A stretch of DNA of 60,349 nucleotides from NCBI GenBank assembly GCA_947167995.1, contig CAMVKS010000014.1, positions 1 through 60,349 of the forward strand. The letters run 5' to 3'. Source of the stretch: an uncultured Prevotellaceae bacterium. Its GTDB lineage: Bacteria; Bacteroidota; Bacteroidia; Bacteroidales; Muribaculaceae. The position numbers and the translations under genes are program-made. Under the pieces are notes generated by a model. It did not search any database and had not been told where the DNA came from. It saw only the letters and a list, made by a program, of their open reading frames with translations. This document shows, in pieces, positions 25,102 through 33,278 of this stretch. Numbering within the stretch: position 1 is the first letter of the stretch; each line of letters begins with the position of its first letter.

Positions 25102-26883
25102 TTAAAACGAAACACACAATGCGCCGCCCAGCACCCACTGATGCAGCGACTTCTTGACGCTCGAGACCGCTGGCTTGGTCATGTCCCAGCCAAACGCACT
25201 CATGAAACTGACCATATCAGGCGACAGTCCTTCTATCAATCCCAGGGGATGATAAGTAGCTTTGAAGGTCTTGCGAGAGTAATCATAGTCGCAGAACACG
25301 CGCCATGAGAAGTTGTTCTTGTGAGCGTAGGTGAGCGAGACTCCTGTGCCAAACTTAAACGAGTTGGAGGCCGACACATCGATATAATCCCACTCGTAGT
25401 TAACCTCATTTCCCGAAGGCTTGAACATGGGTGCATCGTCATCCAAAATGCTCTCCATGTTGAACTCGAGTTGCTCGCCGGTGTAACTTGCGTTGATATC
25501 TATATCGTCCATCACGCTGCGGCCCACCAGAGCCTTGGCACCAAGCGCGAAACGTGACGAGAAGGGATAACTGAAATAGACTCCCGCATCGGCAGCAAAC
25601 TCGGTAATGTGGTCACTCTCTATGGTAAGAGCAATATTCTGGGATGAATTGACAAACAATGGGTCATTGAAAAACTCCTGCATGTCGGCTTCCTCGCTCA
25701 GGGCAAACTTGCTCCAGCCATTGATAGGAGTGGCTTTCACTCTTAATCTACCGCCAACGCCAATATAGGGGTTGAAGAAATAAGCTCCCTCGGCACCTAC
25801 TACAGTGGCCGAACGGAACTTGAGATGCAATGGCTCTTCATCACCATTCAAATCCACATCTCCAAACAATTCGCTTGGCAAGTCAAATTCGAATGGAGGC
25901 AAATACAGGTTCTTATTGCCCAATCCAATACCCATCGAGATGGCAAAGAACGACGGATTGGTGCGCAGGTCGGGAAAGACACTCAGGTCGCCACGCTGCA
26001 AGCCTCGATTCTTGAACAGCAGGTCCATCAATCCGTAGCCAAGCTCCACCGAGAGGATACCGATTCCCGCACCCGAGAGCACGTCGCTAATCCAGTGGCG
26101 GTTGTTCAGCACGCGCATCACGCCAGTGGCTGTAGCGAGGGTGTAGGCACCCACCGAGTACCATGGCGAGCGCGTCAGGCCATACTCCTTGTGCAGGATG
26201 GTTGCGGCAAGAAATGCCGTGGCGGTATGCCCACTGGGCCATGAGTTACGGGTTGAGCCGTCGGGACGCATTTCGCTGGCGGTATACTTGATTCCGTTCA
26301 CCAGTCCAGCCATAATTGCTGCCGATGCAGCCGACGATGCCCAGAACCTGGGCCAGTCGCTGCGGCTCTCAACACCAGCTATTTTCAGACCAATAGTAAG
26401 TGCCAATGGCACATACTGAGTGTAGTTGTCAATCTCATTGTGGAAATTGGTCTTTATGAGACGTATCTTGGTGTTTGGATTGTTATAGTCCTGACGGAAA
26501 GCTGTCTTCTCGCTCTTGGCAATGAGGCCAGATAAAAAAAGTGGAATTCCCACCCACGTTTGGTCGTCAAGGAACCGATAAGGCTTAACAGCTGGATTAG
26601 TACGGCTCTTGATAAAGTTGAAGTCGGGAGCCTTGGGAGGCTCATAGAGTCTTATGTCGTCGCCAGGCACTACACAACTCATGGCCACTGGGCTTATTGC
26701 AACCTTCTCGGTGGCATCAGCCAAAACAGGTGCGTCGGCAGGTGAAGCATCGCAATCGCCAACATTCTCAATGGGCAGAGCAAGATCGACGCTATCAACA
26801 TTCTCAACGTCATGCGCCTGTGCAGTAACAACGCTAAACATAGCGTAGGCTATTGCTACTATTAGTGGTAATAGTCTTTTCAT
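25102..26883 (-). CDS. PAP2 phosphatase fused to a C-terminal β-barrel-like domain
   Basis: A 593-residue protein starting at MKRLLPLIVAIAYAMFSVVTAQA (signal peptide). A longer frame to 27003 exists, but the -7 box at 26910-26917 falls inside it. The PAP2 domain has all three motifs: KYTASEMRP (199-207), PSGH (216-219) and RVLNNRHWISD (257-267). From about residue 310 to the end lies a ~280-residue segment of outer-membrane strand character (PYIGVGGRLRVKATPING, FSWRVFCDYDYSRKTFKATY) ending in Phe. The domain would dephosphorylate a lipid or pyrophosphate in the envelope, and the barrel part would anchor it. It is the first gene of the operon. Confidence 0.88.
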   Translation of the reverse strand: MKRLLPLIVAIAYAMFSVVTAQAHDVENVDSVDLALPIENVGDCDASPADAPVLADATEKVAISPVAMSCVVPGDDIRLYEPPKAPDFNFIKSRTNPAVKPYRFLDDQTWVGIPLFLSGLIAKSEKTAFRQDYNNPNTKIRLIKTNFHNEIDNYTQYVPLALTIGLKIAGVESRSDWPRFWASSAASAAIMAGLVNGIKYTASEMRPDGSTRNSWPSGHTATAFLAATILHKEYGLTRSPWYSVGAYTLATATGVMRVLNNRHWISDVLSGAGIGILSVELGYGLMDLLFKNRGLQRGDLSVFPDLRTNPSFFAISMGIGLGNKNLYLPPFEFDLPSELFGDVDLNGDEEPLHLKFRSATVVGAEGAYFFNPYIGVGGRLRVKATPINGWSKFALSEEADMQEFFNDPLFVNSSQNIALTIESDHITEFAADAGVYFSYPFSSRFALGAKALVGRSVMDDIDINASYTGEQLEFNMESILDDDAPMFKPSGNEVNYEWDYIDVSASNSFKFGTGVSLTYAHKNNFSWRVFCDYDYSRKTFKATYHPLGLIEGLSPDMVSFMSAFGWDMTKPAVSSVKKSLHQWVLGGALCVSF

Positions 26884-26909
26884 TACACTATTATTTTTAT
26901 AAAGATGTG

Positions 26910-26917
26910 CAAAATTA
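26910..26917 (-). promoter_or_regulatory. -7 element for the PAP2 operon
   Basis: Reads TAATTTTG on the minus strand, 26 bp before the ATG at 26883. It fixes the start and heads a five-gene unit. Confidence 0.6.
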
Positions 26918-26989
26918 GAAAAAAAATGCTTATTTACATTGGAAATCACTACTTTTTTAGGGCAAAAATAAAAAAGATTTAATAAACAA

Positions 26990-27027
26990 AAATCGCTAAC
27001 CACTCATTAACAAGCGATTAGCGATTT
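26990..27027 (-). terminator. Terminator of the CAT tRNA
   Basis: AAATCGCTAA and TTAGCGATTT form a perfect 10-bp inverted repeat. On the minus strand it is followed by TTGTTTATT, 7 bp beyond the tRNA 3' end. Confidence 0.75.
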
Positions 27028-27034
27028 GGAAGCG

Positions 27035-27108
27035 TGGTCCCACTTGGGCTTGAACCAAGGACTCCCTGATTATGAGTCAGGTGCTCTAACCAACTGAGCT
27101 ATGGGACC
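27035..27108 (-). tRNA. tRNA with CAT anticodon (Met or Ile2)
   Basis: The 74-nt cloverleaf begins GGTCCCATAGCTCAG and ends AAGTGGGACCA. The acceptor stem GGTCCCA/TGGGACC, D arm GCTCAGTTGGTTAGAGC, anticodon stem CCTGACTCATAATCAGG and TΨC arm TTGGTTCAAGCCCAA are all intact. The anticodon CAT can be elongator methionine or lysidine-modified isoleucine-2; sequence alone does not settle this. It is not an initiator (no mispaired first acceptor base). Confidence 0.93.
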
Positions 27109-27223
27109 GCTCACGTGCTCGATGTGAGCCGAAAAGCGGATGCAAAATTACATCAAAAGTTTGAAACCGCCAAAACATGAGGCATTTTTTTTGCTTATTC
27201 GATAGTTTTTGGCTTGATTTACG

Positions 27224-28069
27224 CTATATTAGCAATTCACCAGCAGCGATTATGGCGCTCTTTCCTCCCGCCCAGATGGTGCCGTCGTCGTGCAGCGAGG
27301 TCTCCACAGTCGATGGACGGCCCATGGTCTCGCCTTGAAGGAAACGACACACGGCAGGAGCAGTGATTATTCCGTTGTGGTGCAGATAGTGGGTGAGGGC
27401 GGCATTGGCTGTGCCAGTTGCGCTCTCCTCGGGGATGCCATATAGGGGGCCAAAGTTGCGCACGTGAGCGGTAAAGTCATCATCGCCAATGGCAAAGGCA
27501 TGGACACCTGTCACGCCAAACTCCTTGCTCAGCTGCGCAAGTGCATCCATATCAATGTTTAACGTGTTGAGCTCATCAATGCTTTGCACCGGCATCATGA
27601 TGTCGGGCAAGCCTGTGCTCACCACCATTGCAGGGAGATTGATTTGCATGTCCTCAACTCCCATGATGCGGTGCAGTCGTTCCTCATCGACCTTGGCGGG
27701 CAACACCTGTGGCGAGGCCATCTCCATCATCACCTTTTCGGCAATCTCCACCTTCAGGTCGCCAGCGAGCGTGTGGTTGAGACACATGATCCCTGCTGGT
27801 ACTGCGCCGGTATGGGCGAGCACCCCAAATGTGGCGACAGTGGCGTGTCCGCACAGGTCCACCTCACCGCAACCAGTGAAATAGCGCACTGTGAACTCAT
27901 TGTCACTGTGACGTTTCACAAACGCTGTCTCCGAATATCTGAACTCAGCAGCCACCTGCTGCATAAAAGCGTCTTCAGGAAAGTCTTTCCCGTATTCAAG
28001 CATCACCACCCCGGCGGGGTTGCCGCCAAAGGGTTCGGTAGTGAACGCGTCAACGATAAAATATTTCAT
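27224..28069 (-). CDS. PhzF-family isomerase/epimerase-like protein
   Basis: A 281-residue protein of the PhzF (diaminopimelate-epimerase fold) family. Diagnostic features are DAFTTEPFGGNPAGVVML at the start, the catalytic-glutamate region RYSETAFVKR, VRYFTGCGEVDLCGHATVA, and ESATGTANAALTHYL near residue 220. Most members have no assigned substrate; PhzF itself isomerises a phenazine precursor. It has its own -7 box at 28093-28100 and is divergent from tcdA. Confidence 0.92.
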   Translation of the reverse strand: MKYFIVDAFTTEPFGGNPAGVVMLEYGKDFPEDAFMQQVAAEFRYSETAFVKRHSDNEFTVRYFTGCGEVDLCGHATVATFGVLAHTGAVPAGIMCLNHTLAGDLKVEIAEKVMMEMASPQVLPAKVDEERLHRIMGVEDMQINLPAMVVSTGLPDIMMPVQSIDELNTLNIDMDALAQLSKEFGVTGVHAFAIGDDDFTAHVRNFGPLYGIPEESATGTANAALTHYLHHNGIITAPAVCRFLQGETMGRPSTVETSLHDDGTIWAGGKSAIIAAGELLI

Positions 28070-28092
28070 AACTATCTTGTGTTTTTGCCAGG

Positions 28093-28100
28093 CAAAGTTA
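28093..28100 (-). promoter_or_regulatory. -7 element for the phzF-like gene
   Basis: Reads TAACTTTG on the minus strand, 23 bp before the ATG at 28069. Confidence 0.6.
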
Positions 28101-28161
28101 CAAATAATTCCAAATAATTCATGAGATTGTGAGGATGTATATTACTAAAAACAAGTGTGGG

Positions 28162-28193
28162 CTTGTGGAAGTAGAAAAAAGTAATTAATTTTG
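28162..28193 (+). promoter_or_regulatory. Promoter for tcdA (CTTG-N20-TAATTTTG)
   Basis: CTTG at 28162-28165 and TAATTTTG at 28186-28193 are spaced 20 bp and lie 26 bp before the start codon. Confidence 0.65.
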
Positions 28194-28219
28194 TGTCTTG
28201 ATTTTGTTGTATTGAAATA

Positions 28220-28942
28220 ATGAGAGACATGATATTCCAGCGCACGGAGATGCTGCTGGGGAAGGAGGCGATAATGAAGCTTGCGGAGTGCCGCGTGGCG
28301 GTGTTTGGCGTGGGCGGCGTGGGCGGCTACGTCGTCGAGGTGCTGGCACGCAGTGGCGTTGGGAAGCTCGACCTCTACGACAACGATGTGGTGAGCGAGA
28401 GCAACATCAACCGGCAGATTATCGCCACCACAAGCACCATAGGGCGCCACAAGGTGGATGTGGCTGTGGAGCGAGTGCTCGACATCAACCCCGCGTGCGC
28501 GGTTAGGGGTTTCAAGATGTTCTATATGGTGGGTAATGCCGATGAGGTGGACTTGAGCCAGTATGACTACGTGGTGGACTGCATCGACACCGTTAGTGCC
28601 AAGATGGAGCTCGTGCGCCGCTGCACGCGGTTGGGGGTTCCCATCATTTGCAGCATGGGAGCAGCCAACAAGCTCGATGCCAGTGCATTTCGAGTTGCCG
28701 ACATTGGCGAGACCGACGTTGACCCCCTGGCACGCATCATGCGCAAGAAACTCCGCAAAGAGGGCATAGAGCACTTCAAGTGCGTCTTCAGCAAGGAGAA
28801 GCCTCGCAAGTCGTGTGAGGAGGGCGAGAGGGTGAAGCAGGGCACGCGTCAGGCTCCTGCGAGTAATGCCTGGGTGCCAGCGGCCGCTGGCATAGTGCTC
28901 GGGGGCGAGGTTGTGCTTGACTTGGTTTCCGTTAAAAAATAG
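28220..28942 (+). CDS. tcdA: tRNA threonylcarbamoyladenosine dehydratase
   Basis: An E1-like enzyme that cyclises t6A37 of tRNAs to ct6A using ATP. The 240-residue protein has the nucleotide loop GVGGVGGYVVEVLARSGVGKL (about residues 31-51), followed by LYDNDVVSESNINRQI. The adenylation region is YDYVVDCIDTVSAKMELV, and the family end AAGIVLGGEVVLDLV is present. The start MRDMIFQRTEMLLGKEAIMKL is the usual TcdA N-terminus. It precedes a DUF3667 gene, 34 bp away. Confidence 0.94.
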   Translation: MRDMIFQRTEMLLGKEAIMKLAECRVAVFGVGGVGGYVVEVLARSGVGKLDLYDNDVVSESNINRQIIATTSTIGRHKVDVAVERVLDINPACAVRGFKMFYMVGNADEVDLSQYDYVVDCIDTVSAKMELVRRCTRLGVPIICSMGAANKLDASAFRVADIGETDVDPLARIMRKKLRKEGIEHFKCVFSKEKPRKSCEEGERVKQGTRQAPASNAWVPAAAGIVLGGEVVLDLVSVKK

Positions 28943-28976
28943 GAACGCCAGGAAAGACTTTAAAAAAAAGCAATTT

Positions 28977-29978
28977 ATGAAACACTTCAGAAAGCCGTCT
29001 CATCGGCAGCGCAAGTTGATGGATTTCACCTGCGACAAGACGCAATTGAACCACTGCCCATGCTGTGGCGATGACTATCGTGGCAACTACTGCCCTGTGT
29101 GCGGCTTGCCCACTGGCAAGGGCCACATCACGTGGAAATCAATCAAGGAGGGAGTTATGGACTTGTGGGGACTGAGCACTCGATCGCTGCCGCTGACGCT
29201 GTGGCAGCTCATGCTCATGCCAGGGCACCTGATTGCCGCCTACATCAGCGGCCGCCGCCAGATTAGTTTCCCTCCAGTGAAGATGCTGGTGATACTGTCG
29301 GTTGCGGCACTGCTGATTTACAACCTGATTGACTTTGATGATAGCACCTCGGTGGCTTCTGCCAAGCCAGGCGATGTTGAGTCGATGATAAACTACAACC
29401 TCAATTTGTTCTATGACTGGGCTTTAAGGCATTTCGACTGGGCGTTGCTTGTGTACACTTCATTTCTTATTGTGCCCACATGGGTTGTGTTTCGCTACTC
29501 TCCCCGTTGTGCCCGCCACAACCTGCCACAGGGTTTCTTCATCCAGGTGTTTAACAGCATGCAGGTGCTCATCGTCTTGATGCTTGTCAAAATATTAACC
29601 TGGGTACTTGACCTAATCACCGACACCTCATCAATCAGCCAGGAGACCACCGACACCGTGATTAACACCATCGTCTACATTATCATAGTGATAGTGATTT
29701 ACCGAACCTATTATCAAATCTTTGGCTATAACGCTTGGGGCACCATGTGGCGCGTTGTAACAGTGATAGCGGTAGGATATGAGATGACGGGGATTGTCGT
29801 CTTCGTGATAGGCTACATTGTGGCCTCCGACATGGGCAATTGGAACTATATCACTAACCGCTTGCTGACCGATTTGATGTGGGAAGCCTTGTTCATCGCT
29901 TTCGCACTGCTGATTTCACACCTGATCAACAAGAGGCAAGCCGCGAGAAAAAAAGAAGTAAGCCCGTTGGGAGAGTAA
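28977..29978 (+). CDS. DUF3667 membrane protein with zinc ribbon (paralogue 1)
   Basis: A 333-residue protein starting at MKHFRKPSH. A cytoplasmic zinc ribbon (CPCCGDDYRGNYCPVCGLP, two CxxC pairs) is followed by the family stretch DLWGLSTRSLPLTLWQLMLMPGHLIAAYISGRR and then about five transmembrane helices in residues 95-320. DUF3667 proteins are common in Bacteroidota and have no assigned function. A second copy with the same architecture lies at 53366. It follows tcdA by 34 bp and converges on aroK. Confidence 0.85.
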   Translation: MKHFRKPSHRQRKLMDFTCDKTQLNHCPCCGDDYRGNYCPVCGLPTGKGHITWKSIKEGVMDLWGLSTRSLPLTLWQLMLMPGHLIAAYISGRRQISFPPVKMLVILSVAALLIYNLIDFDDSTSVASAKPGDVESMINYNLNLFYDWALRHFDWALLVYTSFLIVPTWVVFRYSPRCARHNLPQGFFIQVFNSMQVLIVLMLVKILTWVLDLITDTSSISQETTDTVINTIVYIIIVIVIYRTYYQIFGYNAWGTMWRVVTVIAVGYEMTGIVVFVIGYIVASDMGNWNYITNRLLTDLMWEALFIAFALLISHLINKRQAARKKEVSPLGE

Positions 29979-30030
29979 CGTGAGTTTGATGAAAATGTAG
30001 AGCATGTTCTGTCTGCATCTCCCTCTGCCA

Positions 30031-30597
30031 CTAAAGAGGATGAGGTGATGTTAGATAAGATTTAAGAGTTAAGAGTTGGGCAAGCTGGCGGGCGGTAGCG
30101 GCTATTTGATCCTCGCTCTCAAGGTGTGTGGAGTCGAAGCGCAGCTGAGCCTGCTCGTAGAATGGCGAGCGTGCCTCTATGCCGTCGATTACCGATTGCT
30201 TTATCTGCTCGTCGCTCATGTGGCTAAGCAGTGGGCGCTTGCTGCGTTGGTCGGGGAGCACCAGGCGCGAGGCTATGCGTTCGACGCTGGTCTGCAGCCA
30301 CACGGTGATGCCCACTCGGTTCATGAGCTCCATGTTGCCAGGCTGCAGCGGAGTGCCTCCGCCACATGCCACTATTGTGTTGCCTCCCATTGCTACAACT
30401 TGCTCGAGCGCCTCCCGCTCCAGCTTGCGGAAGTGGGCCTCGCCGTGAGTGGTGAAAACCTGCTTGGCGGTCATGCCGCACTGCTGCTCGATGTAGATGT
30501 CGAGGTCGACAAAGCGCCACCCCAGCAGGTTGGCAAGCGGTTTGCCCAGTGTGGTCTTGCCGCATCCCATGTATCCTATCAAGAAAATTGGTTTCAT
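30031..30597 (-). CDS. aroK: Shikimate kinase
   Basis: Phosphorylates shikimate at O3 in aromatic amino-acid synthesis. The 188-residue protein starts MKPIFLIGYMGCGKTT, with Walker A GYMGCGKT at 8-15. FVDLDIYIE supplies the shikimate-binding aspartate, HFRKLEREAL and IVACGGGTPL are substrate-binding signatures, and DQRSKRPLL is the lid. A -7-like box is only 6 bp upstream of the ATG, so the transcript may be nearly leaderless. The final ~12 residues are low in family similarity. Confidence 0.93.
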   Translation of the reverse strand: MKPIFLIGYMGCGKTTLGKPLANLLGWRFVDLDIYIEQQCGMTAKQVFTTHGEAHFRKLEREALEQVVAMGGNTIVACGGGTPLQPGNMELMNRVGITVWLQTSVERIASRLVLPDQRSKRPLLSHMSDEQIKQSVIDGIEARSPFYEQAQLRFDSTHLESEDQIAATARQLAQLLTLKSYLTSPHPL

Positions 30598-30602
30598 CGC
30601 CA

Positions 30603-30633
30603 CGAAGTTAGCGATTTTTATTGTTTTTACAAA
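30603..30633 (-). promoter_or_regulatory. Promoter abutting the aroK start (TTTG-N19-TAACTTCG)
   Basis: On the minus strand TTTG (30630-30633) is followed after 19 bp by TAACTTCG (30603-30610). The ATG is at 30597, so a very short or absent leader is predicted. Confidence 0.5.
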
Positions 30634-30659
30634 CAAAAATTAAGGTCGTCAATAATGAT

Positions 30660-30691
30660 TTTGCATATTTGTCACAGTTTTTTTACCTTTG
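30660..30691 (+). promoter_or_regulatory. Promoter for RNase HI (TTTG-N20-TACCTTTG)
   Basis: TTTG at 30660-30663 and TACCTTTG at 30684-30691, spaced 20 bp. It sets the RNase HI start at 30715 and excludes the longer frame that runs antisense through aroK. Confidence 0.75.
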
Positions 30692-30714
30692 CAAAAGAAA
30701 AAAATGAGAAAAAT

Positions 30715-31371
30715 ATGTCGAGTAACAAGAGAAAGTGGTATGTGGTGTGGGTAGGCACCGAGCCAGGTGTGTGCGACACTTGGGTCGAGTGCCAGTTGCG
30801 CACCAAGGGCTACCCTGGCGCCCGCTACAAGAGCTTCGACAATCAGCAAGATGCCATCGAGGCGTGGCGCAACGGCTATGATGAAGAGGCGCGCAACGTG
30901 CTTCGTGCCATTGCCAGCGCCCCTCGCCGTAAAGACGAGGTGGACTACACACTCATCCCCGAAATCATTCCCGGCAGCTGGGCCGTTGATGCCGCGTGCA
31001 GCAAGAATCCCGGTGCGATGGAATATCGCGGCGTGGATGTCTACACCGGAGCGCAAATCTTCCATCAGGGTCCATTTGCCGAGGGCACTAACAACATAGG
31101 CGAGTTTCTTGCCATCGTTCATGCGCTGGCGATGCTCTACAATCGTGGCGACAGCACCACAGCTATCTACAGCGACAGCCGCACGGCACAGATTTGGGTC
31201 AAGAAGCGCAAATGCGGCACCAAACTCGAGCGCACCCAGAAGAACTCACAACTGCTCGACATTGTGGCCCGCGCCGAACAATGGCTGCAGACCCACAACA
31301 CAGAGAACCCCATCTACAAATGGCAGACCGACAAGTGGGGCGAAATTCCTGCCGACTTCGGGAGGAAATAG
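30715..31371 (+). CDS. rnhA: Ribonuclease HI with N-terminal viroplasmin-like domain
   Basis: Removes RNA from RNA-DNA hybrids. The 218-residue protein has an N-terminal hybrid-binding (viroplasmin/caulimovirus VI) domain at residues 6-52 (KWYVVWVGTEPGVCDTWVEC, YPGARYKSFDNQQDAIEAW). The RNase H fold begins near 85. The catalytic acids are D92 (AVDAAC), E130 (NNIGEFLA), D154 (IYSDSR) and D206 (WQTDKWG). This domain order is standard for Bacteroidota and many Firmicutes. The reading frame extends upstream through aroK antisense, but the promoter at 30660-30691 shows the true start. Confidence 0.93.
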   Translation: MSSNKRKWYVVWVGTEPGVCDTWVECQLRTKGYPGARYKSFDNQQDAIEAWRNGYDEEARNVLRAIASAPRRKDEVDYTLIPEIIPGSWAVDAACSKNPGAMEYRGVDVYTGAQIFHQGPFAEGTNNIGEFLAIVHALAMLYNRGDSTTAIYSDSRTAQIWVKKRKCGTKLERTQKNSQLLDIVARAEQWLQTHNTENPIYKWQTDKWGEIPADFGRK

Positions 31372-31383
31372 TTTTTTTTGAGT

Positions 31384-31414
31384 TTTGAGTTGTCGCAGAT
31401 TTTATTTATTTTTG
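31384..31414 (+). promoter_or_regulatory. Promoter for the acetyltransferase operon (TTTG-N19-TATTTTTG)
   Basis: TTTG at 31384-31387 and TATTTTTG at 31407-31414, 29 bp before the ATG at 31443. The -33 box lies in a GAGTTTTGAGTT short-repeat, so the repeat contributes to the promoter. Confidence 0.65.
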
Positions 31415-31442
31415 CACTCTATAAACTTGATGCACCAGAATT

Positions 31443-32027
31443 ATGAATCCTTACACACAATTTGCGCTACTGTCGGCATCGTCGCTCAGGATGCTTCCGC
31501 ACATTGCCTTGTATCTGTGCCACCGCAAGGAGATTGACCGCGACTTGTGCAAGTATGGCGAGGGCGATGGTGGAGTGGTGACATTTGTCAAGGTGTGCAC
31601 TCGCCAGCGTGTGTTCCGCAACCTGTTCTACTATCGCATGGGCGAGTATAAGTCGGCGTTCATCAAGTGGCTGCTGCCACCAGAGCGCACGCTCAACATT
31701 TGGTGCCCAAGCATAGGCTCTGGCTGTCATTTCGAGCACAACTATGCCACCTACCTCAACGCCGAGAGCATAGGCGACAACTTCTATTGCCTGCAACTGG
31801 TCACCCTGGGCAACGACAAGCAGGGCCGCCGTCCCACGGTGGGCGACAACGTGAAAATCTTCACTGGCGCCACGGTGTTTGGCGGTGTGACGATAGGCGA
31901 CAATGCCACCATTGGCGCGGGTGCCGTGGTGAACAGCGACGTGCCGGCTCGCAGCACCGTTGCCGGCAACCCGGCAAGAATTGTGAAACTCAACGGCGAG
32001 AAGGTTGACTTGCCACTAAATGGATAA
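31443..32027 (+). CDS. Left-handed β-helix acetyltransferase (serine acetyltransferase-like)
   Basis: A 194-residue protein. The N-terminal ~70 residues are helical. Hexapeptide repeats follow in the C-terminal half (TVGDNVKIFTGATVFGGVTIGDNATIGAGAVVNSDVPARST), ending with VAGNPARIVKLNGE. Similar to the CysE/WcaB group, which acetylates serine or capsule sugars. It lies only 6 bp before a glycosyltransferase gene, so a sugar O-acetylation role is more likely than cysteine synthesis. It is the first gene of a four-gene run with its own promoter. Confidence 0.88.
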   Translation: MNPYTQFALLSASSLRMLPHIALYLCHRKEIDRDLCKYGEGDGGVVTFVKVCTRQRVFRNLFYYRMGEYKSAFIKWLLPPERTLNIWCPSIGSGCHFEHNYATYLNAESIGDNFYCLQLVTLGNDKQGRRPTVGDNVKIFTGATVFGGVTIGDNATIGAGAVVNSDVPARSTVAGNPARIVKLNGEKVDLPLNG

Positions 32028-32033
32028 CGCGCT

Positions 32034-33272
32034 ATGAAGGTAGTGATAGTAAACCACAGCGACATGCAGGGTGGGGCGGCGATAGTGTCGCTCAGGCTCG
32101 CACATGCCCTTCAGGAAAAAGGCGTGGATGCACGCATGCTCGTCATCGACCGCCAGAGCGGCGATGCGCTGGTGGGCGTGATGGGAAGCAGCTTGCGCAA
32201 CAAGTGGAACTTCCTTGCCGAGCGCCTGGGTGTGTTCATGCGCAACGGCATGAGGCGCGACACCCTGTTCAAAATCGACACTGGTTCGCACGGAATCAAT
32301 ATCGCTTCTCACCCGTGGGTAAAAGATGCCGATGTTGTGTGCCTGAACTGGGTGAACCAGGGAACAATGTCGTTAAAGGGCGTTAGACAACTGGCCCAGA
32401 GCGGCAAACCCATCGTGTGGACCATGCACGACATGTGGAACTGCACTGGCGTGTGCCACTACTCGTTTGAGTGCGAGCGATATAAAGAGCGTTGCCACAG
32501 CTGCCCATTGCTCAAGACCAAGGGCAACGACCTCTCAACAACGATTCAAGAGAAAAAGCGCAAGCTCTATGAGCAGGCTCGTATCCACTTTGTGGCAGTG
32601 AGTCACTGGCTTGCCGAGTGCTGCAAGCAAAGTACGTCGATGGCCGACTGCGACCTGAGTGTAATCTATAATGCCTTCCCCATCAATGACTTTGACTACA
32701 CAAGACTAGAAAACGGCATTGAGGGAATTCCTGCCGACAAGAAGATAATAGTGATGGGTGCACGCAGGCTCGACGTTGAGGTGAAGGGCTTCAAGGAGCT
32801 TATAGAGACAACGCAATACATTGCTCAGAATAAACCCGAACTTGCCGAAAAGATTCACCTAGTGCTCTATGGTGACTTGCACGACAAGTCGCTGCTCAAC
32901 AAGATTGAAGTGCCTTGCACCTATCTTGGCACCATAGCCTCGACTCAGCAGCTGAGCCGCTTGTACCGGCACAGCGACATCGTGCTCTCGACAGCCCTCT
33001 ATGAGAACCTGCCTGGCACGCTCATCGAGGGCCAGGCGAGCGGATGCTTGCCAGTGACCTTCGGGATGGGTGGACAGGCCGATATAGTAGACCACATGAA
33101 GACCGGTTACATTGCCGAGTATAAAGACCCGGCGAGCGTGGCAGCGGGTATCGAGTGGGCTATCAACGCCAATGTTTCGCGACAATTCCTGCACGATGAG
33201 GTGGAGCGCAAGTTTGCTGCCTCGAAGATTGCCGGGCAATATATTGAACTATTCAAACGACTTAAATCATAA
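32034..33272 (+). CDS. Glycosyltransferase (GT4-like)
   Basis: A 412-residue GT-B enzyme. The donor-loop equivalent is IVNHSDMQGGAAIVSLRLAHAL at the start. The cysteine-rich segment CTGVCHYSFECERYKERCHSCPLL (about residues 138-161) is typical of the WcaC/colanic-acid-like subgroup, and the C-terminal half has LYENLPGTLIEGQASGCLPVTFGMGGQADIV. It probably adds a sugar to an exopolysaccharide or surface glycan. It starts 6 bp after the β-helix acetyltransferase and stops 6 bp before the flavodoxin. Confidence 0.92.
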   Translation: MKVVIVNHSDMQGGAAIVSLRLAHALQEKGVDARMLVIDRQSGDALVGVMGSSLRNKWNFLAERLGVFMRNGMRRDTLFKIDTGSHGINIASHPWVKDADVVCLNWVNQGTMSLKGVRQLAQSGKPIVWTMHDMWNCTGVCHYSFECERYKERCHSCPLLKTKGNDLSTTIQEKKRKLYEQARIHFVAVSHWLAECCKQSTSMADCDLSVIYNAFPINDFDYTRLENGIEGIPADKKIIVMGARRLDVEVKGFKELIETTQYIAQNKPELAEKIHLVLYGDLHDKSLLNKIEVPCTYLGTIASTQQLSRLYRHSDIVLSTALYENLPGTLIEGQASGCLPVTFGMGGQADIVDHMKTGYIAEYKDPASVAAGIEWAINANVSRQFLHDEVERKFAASKIAGQYIELFKRLKS

Positions 33273-33278
33273 TAGATT

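Noticed and set aside
30076-30714. N-terminal extension of the RNase HI frame
   Set aside because: Runs antisense through aroK, and the promoter for RNase HI at 30660-30691 lies inside it.
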